DNA of 34,857 bases from a virus. The notes beneath the pieces are model-generated. The model was not told where the DNA came from and did no database searches. It saw nothing but the letters and a program-made list of their open reading frames with translations. Shown here piece by piece: positions 31,157 to 34,857 of this stretch. Where the stretch lies: the IMG/VR virus record IMGVR_UViG_3300044939_000251, positions 1 to 34,857 of that record. The stretch is one strand, 5' to 3'. The position numbers were made by a program, and so were the translations under genes. The first letter of the stretch is position 1; each line of letters begins with the position of its first letter.

Positions 31157-32524
31157 ATGGCACTGTTTGACCGCATTCGTAATTGGATAACCAAGTCTTA
31201 TCCGTTTTCGATGCTTGTTCCACTTATTTCGTGGGATTGGTCAGATACTCCAACCACGGAACAGATGATTCGGGACACGTATTACAGCAATCCGCTGGTT
31301 CATGCGGCGGTAAATTTCAAAGCAAACTCTGCTGGCAAGGTAAATTTGAAAATTTTCCAGAACGGAAAACTAGTAGAAGATCACCCAGCAGCCAAGCTAA
31401 TCCAAACTCCGAATGCGTGGATGAACCAATCCGACCTGTGGAAGCAGATTATTTTAGACCTTAATTTGTTTGGTAGAAGCGCATGGCAAAAGATACGTAC
31501 CAATGCCGGCAAACCCATCGGCTTGTGGCGATTGCGACCTGATTGGCTTGTTGCAAGGGTAGAGGGAGACCAAGTGGTATGGGATTACCACGCGCCAACG
31601 GGAGCGTTGGTTTTCCAGTCGGAGGATCTGGTGGTTTTCCGTTCCTATGACCCTCTAAATCCATTAGGGTCTATGTCTCCGTTGTCCGTGGTATATCCAT
31701 TGGTCAAACTAGACAATGCGTTGACCAAATTCCAGTCGCAATACATCCAATCTGGGGGTGTTCCGCCAATTGTGCTAAAAGTAAAAGGTATCATTCCGCA
31801 GTCCAGAGCCGAGGAATTGCGTCAGCGGTGGAGCCATAATTACGGGGGTATCCAAAATTGGACGACTCCAGCGGTGTTGGATGCGGATGCAGACGTACAG
31901 CGCATCGGGTTTTCGCTGGACGAATTAGATTTTAAGGCATTGCAAGAAAAGATCGAATCTCGCATTAGTGCGGTATTTGGTGTTTCACCCATTTTGCTGA
32001 ACCTTCCGACAGGTCTGGATAGGTCAACTTACAGCAATTACGAGCAGGCTTTGAAATCGTTCTGGATCCATGTGCTGATACCACAATTAGAAGACCTCAA
32101 AGACGTTTTGGACAACCAATTGCTGTCCGAATTTGGTGTCACATCCGAATGGGATTGGGGCGAGGTTGTGGTACTGCAGCAGGATTACTCCGATTCTCTG
32201 GGGGTTTTGTTGCAGGCTTGTTTGAACGGGGTTATTTCGTTCAACGAATTTCGGCGGTATTTAGACTTGGAAGACCTTCCAGAGGACGAGCGAACCGTTG
32301 TGCAAGGGCAAAAATCGCAAACGGTTATGCTGGGTAAGCGCAGAGCGTTGTCGGAAGACACCGATGAATTTGTTCCGATGACGCTGGAAGAATTCTACCA
32401 GCGCAACCAAGATTTGTTCTTAGAACCGTTGCAAGAATTCTGGGAACAGGAATTGGACAAAACCAAGAAAGAACTGATTCGGTGGCTAAAAGACCAGCGC
32501 AAGCAGCAAAATGAACTACGATGA
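31157..32524 (+). CDS. Portal protein (HK97 family)
   Basis: It forms the dodecameric ring through which DNA passes. The 455-aa protein has the family hallmarks: YYSNPLVHAAVNFKANSAGKV near the start, a VFRSYDPLNPLGSMSPLSVV segment, and ESRISAVFGVSPILLNLPTG. AGGAGG stands ahead of ATG 31157. The C-terminal 60 residues are charged helix. It overlaps the head-morphogenesis gene by 14 nt. Confidence 0.94.
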   Translation: MALFDRIRNWITKSYPFSMLVPLISWDWSDTPTTEQMIRDTYYSNPLVHAAVNFKANSAGKVNLKIFQNGKLVEDHPAAKLIQTPNAWMNQSDLWKQIILDLNLFGRSAWQKIRTNAGKPIGLWRLRPDWLVARVEGDQVVWDYHAPTGALVFQSEDLVVFRSYDPLNPLGSMSPLSVVYPLVKLDNALTKFQSQYIQSGGVPPIVLKVKGIIPQSRAEELRQRWSHNYGGIQNWTTPAVLDADADVQRIGFSLDELDFKALQEKIESRISAVFGVSPILLNLPTGLDRSTYSNYEQALKSFWIHVLIPQLEDLKDVLDNQLLSEFGVTSEWDWGEVVVLQQDYSDSLGVLLQACLNGVISFNEFRRYLDLEDLPEDERTVVQGQKSQTVMLGKRRALSEDTDEFVPMTLEEFYQRNQDLFLEPLQEFWEQELDKTKKELIRWLKDQRKQQNELR

Positions 32525-34430
32525 GTTTTGGGAATTACAGATAGAGCGCATTTGGCGCAACTATCTGGACAAATACTTTGAGAAATTACGTGGTAAGAGC
32601 CGATTGTCGATGGTAATTAGCAACCCATCGATAGAGATTTCTCTAGATCATTATGACCCCTGGATTAGTGGTTTTTTGACTGAATACATGTTTAAAGAGG
32701 TTAAACTTACCAGTTCGACTGCTAGATTACAGGTAGGAGGGATTTTCGACCGCTGGATTGCTACGGGAAAACCGTTTGATTGGTTGGTAGACCAACTTGT
32801 TGCAACGAATTTATTTGACAAAACCAGAGCCAGACGGATTGCGATGACTGAGTCGACCCGCATTTATGCGGAAAACAATTTGGCAGTCTGGCGACAATCT
32901 GAGATTGTCAACAAAAAACGCTGGTACACCGCAGTCGATGAAAAGGTTTGCCCGATTTGCGGAGTGTTGGACGGTAAAGAGGTGGGGTTGGACGAAGAAT
33001 TTGCCCCAGGCATTCTCGCCCCACCAGCACATGTCAATTGTCGTTGTATTATCCGTCCTGTGATTTCTGAGACGTTGCAGCAGTTGCAAGAAGAAGTCAA
33101 ATTAGATCACTGGGAACAACTGCTTGCAGATAATCCGTATTTGAATAGAAAATACTGGGACGAAGACAAAATACGTGCAGAATTTGGTGGGAAGAATGTT
33201 AGCAAAGATGAAGTTATTTCACTAAAGGAATGGCGTATTTTTCAACAGATATTTGGAGTATTAAAAAATGATGTAAAGATTTGTGCTGATCCATCGAAAG
33301 TAAAAGATCGTTTAGCAAAAGATTTACAAGAGATTTTGCAAAAGTGGGGTTTTCCGTTAGATTATTATGGTATATCGACAATTATTTCGAGTTGGGCATT
33401 AGATTCTAATTACTCATTCTTACCTTCTTTAATTCAAAAAAGAGCTTCTGAAATTTTCCAGTCGAGATTTACTCCTTTCCAGCAGAGTCTCCATAAAATT
33501 TTTTGGGGTGAAAAGAGTTTAAGCGACTGGTGGGAGAAAATTTTGGAAAATATAGATGCAAAGGCTAAGAAAGGCCGATGGAAACCTGAAGCAAGTGTAT
33601 TAAATTTCGATAAATATAATTGGGCAGAAATAAAATGGGATTTGGAAGAAGGAATTTCAAAAAAATTGAAGATTGATACAATTCTTTCGATGGGGTTAAA
33701 CAAAACAGAAACATATTTTTATAGTCCAAATATGTTTGGCTTTAAGGAAAAAATAGAAGAAATTTTAAAGACAATTGCAAGCAATTTAGAAACAAATGGT
33801 GTGAAAACCGTTGGGGACGTTATAGAATTATTTAAAAAAGAATTTACTGCTTGGACATTTTCCAATGAGAAATATATGCTGCAATTTTTGATGGCAATGT
33901 ATGAAAACACTCAAAATACTATTTATCAAATAATTAAAAGCAACGAAAAATGGAAGAACGTAAAATATTTGCAATTATATCGAGGTATTAATTTATACGG
34001 AGTTCCAGACGAACAATATCCAGTGCAAGGAACGTGGATTGATTATACAATGGGAAATGCACTGGAATCTTGGTCTCTTAATCTTGAAACATCGAAAAAA
34101 TTTGGTAGATTAGTTTTCAGAGCTTATGTTCCGATCAGTCGAATTGTCGGATCATGTTTGACTGGTTTTGGATGCTTAAACGAAGAAGAATTTGTAGTCA
34201 TGGGAACGCAAATAGACAAAGTTTATGTTCAATTTTCGCCAAACAAGGGAGGAAAGAAAAAGTCTTTTGTTCCGTTTTTAGATAACGAATATTGGGGTCT
34301 TTTACCGAATGGGAAATTTGTTTTCATGGATTCAATTCACAATGCGAATTGGTTGAAGCAATCTGGCGAATCCCTAAAAGAAATTCAAGAATGGGCAAAA
34401 TGGTACGAGGAGAATAATGCTGAGGCATAA
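32511..34430 (+). CDS. Head morphogenesis protein (Mu F / SPP1 gp7-like) fused to an ADP-ribosyltransferase-like domain
   Basis: A 639-aa minor head protein. The N-terminal 190 residues are the Mu F/SPP1 gp7 type: ARRIAMTESTRIYAENN, then CPIC (Cys147, Cys150), then PPAHVNCRC (His174, Cys177, Cys179). From about residue 240 onward it leaves that family. The last 160 residues fit the R-S-E pattern of ADP-ribosyltransferases: LYRG (Arg491), SWS (520-522) followed by LETSKKFG, and EEE (558-560) followed by FVVMG. Bases from about 33190 to 34430 look clearly more AT-rich than the rest of the late block, suggesting later acquisition. As a portal-associated virion protein it could enter the host with the DNA. 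Activity is inferred. Confidence 0.78.
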   Translation: MNYDEFWELQIERIWRNYLDKYFEKLRGKSRLSMVISNPSIEISLDHYDPWISGFLTEYMFKEVKLTSSTARLQVGGIFDRWIATGKPFDWLVDQLVATNLFDKTRARRIAMTESTRIYAENNLAVWRQSEIVNKKRWYTAVDEKVCPICGVLDGKEVGLDEEFAPGILAPPAHVNCRCIIRPVISETLQQLQEEVKLDHWEQLLADNPYLNRKYWDEDKIRAEFGGKNVSKDEVISLKEWRIFQQIFGVLKNDVKICADPSKVKDRLAKDLQEILQKWGFPLDYYGISTIISSWALDSNYSFLPSLIQKRASEIFQSRFTPFQQSLHKIFWGEKSLSDWWEKILENIDAKAKKGRWKPEASVLNFDKYNWAEIKWDLEEGISKKLKIDTILSMGLNKTETYFYSPNMFGFKEKIEEILKTIASNLETNGVKTVGDVIELFKKEFTAWTFSNEKYMLQFLMAMYENTQNTIYQIIKSNEKWKNVKYLQLYRGINLYGVPDEQYPVQGTWIDYTMGNALESWSLNLETSKKFGRLVFRAYVPISRIVGSCLTGFGCLNEEEFVVMGTQIDKVYVQFSPNKGGKKKSFVPFLDNEYWGLLPNGKFVFMDSIHNANWLKQSGESLKEIQEWAKWYEENNAEA

Positions 34431-34433
34431 GCT

Positions 34434-34850
34434 ATGCAGGTAAAGATTGTGATTACAGGCAAAATGGTAAGTAAAGAAACATTTGAAGGCATCCTAGTGA
34501 AAGGATTGCAAGCAGCGGTATTTAAGGCATTAGAACTTGTGCCACCTTATCCACCATACCAATCGATCTATAATCGCCCTTCTACCCGTACCATGCGACT
34601 TGGCAAAAGTCTGTCCGTGGTAAAGGGCAGGAACCCTGATGCAGCATCCGAGGTTGAATCACCGACTATTGCTTGGGTTGGTACGAACGTAGAATATGCC
34701 AAGTTTGTCATCGGAGACGAACGTGGCAGGGGGCAAACATGGTATCACGCAAAACGCTGGTGGAGGCTGGCAGAGGTTATGGAGCAAAATTTGGGCAAAA
34801 TTGCTGCAGCGATGGAGCAGGAGATTAATAACAGATTAGCAAAATTGTAG
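34434..34850 (+). CDS. HK97 gp10-like minor structural protein
   Basis: A 138-aa protein three nucleotides after the head-morphogenesis gene. It opens VKIVITGKMVSKETFEGI, has a PPYPPYQSI segment and continues with IAWVGTNVEYAKFVIGDERG, then AKRWWRLAEVMEQNLGKI. This is the pattern of HK97 gp10-like and related virion morphogenesis proteins, which act at the head-tail joint. Its last 39 codons are repeated at the start of the window (1-120). On the circle the prohead protease gene follows after 21 nt. Confidence 0.7.
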   Translation: MQVKIVITGKMVSKETFEGILVKGLQAAVFKALELVPPYPPYQSIYNRPSTRTMRLGKSLSVVKGRNPDAASEVESPTIAWVGTNVEYAKFVIGDERGRGQTWYHAKRWWRLAEVMEQNLGKIAAAMEQEINNRLAKL

Positions 34851-34857
34851 TATAATA
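34731..34857. repeat. Terminal direct repeat, right copy
   Basis: Identical to 1-127. Removing one copy joins the HK97 gp10-like gene to the prohead protease gene without a break in reading frame or gene order, as expected for a circular map. Confidence 0.95.

Noticed and set aside
1-34857. Integrase, CI-type repressor, CRISPR array, IS element or diversity-generating retroelement
   Set aside because: I looked for each and found no protein or repeat pattern that supports any of them.

Overview
The window is a complete circular-mapping genome of a tailed phage with a siphovirus (long, non-contractile tail) gene plan. Bases 1-127 are repeated exactly at 34731-34857, so the two ends join and the unique circle is 34,730 bp. 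Strong GGAG-type ribosome binding sites and sigma70-like -10 boxes point to a bacterial host. A Csx15-like protein, a family I associate mainly with Chloroflexota and cyanobacterial type III CRISPR loci, weakly suggests a host of that kind; the host cannot be fixed from the sequence. I see no integrase, excisionase, CI-like repressor, tRNA gene, insertion sequence or CRISPR array, so nothing indicates lysogeny.

Layout. Two convergent blocks leave a control region at about 28822-29190 and meet at a strong hairpin terminator at 14955-14985. The plus-strand (late) block starts at a near-consensus promoter (29156-29184) with a perfect CRP-type palindrome centred 70.5 bp upstream of the predicted start. 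It first makes a tRNA-shaped structured leader (29191-29320) and then runs through a putative small terminase, large terminase, portal, a head-morphogenesis protein fused to an ADP-ribosyltransferase-like domain, an HK97 gp10-like protein, (join) prohead protease, major capsid, decoration protein, connector, tail completion, major tail protein, frameshifted tail chaperones, tape measure, Dit-like and Tal-like baseplate proteins, two beta-helix/fibre proteins, a fibre chaperone, and a lysis cassette (coiled-coil/TM protein, GH25 endolysin with SH3, holin).

The minus-strand (early) block runs from an SF2 helicase at 28821 down to 15003. It holds many small unknown proteins, a candidate viral ring nuclease (Csx15-like, 23851-24186), a Fe-S PD-(D/E)XK nuclease, a RecA-like AAA ATPase, a DUF669-like protein, a RuvC-like resolvase, a family A DNA polymerase with intact proofreading, and an archaeo-eukaryotic-type primase fused to an AAA+ helicase. 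Together these make a nearly self-sufficient replication and recombination set. The block ends with a DUF932-type protein.

Regulation. Three early transcription starts (16382-16435, 26518-26570, 27295-27347) share one architecture: three tandem 11-bp direct repeats whose last copy covers the -35 position, followed 14-15 bp later by TATACT. A degenerate fourth copy lies upstream of the helicase (28865-28921). This resembles sites for OmpR/PhoB-type response regulators and suggests one activator drives the early genes. The divergent region also carries four copies of CCCCGATGA in alternating orientation around a 20 % GC stretch, which makes it a candidate replication origin or operator cluster.

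Most noteworthy: the Csx15-like early protein, the tRNA-shaped leader RNA whose 3' strand can alternatively pair beside a ribosome binding site, the repeated 11-bp early promoter module, the virion protein-ADP-ribosyltransferase fusion, and a tail-fibre gene split at a beta-helix rung.
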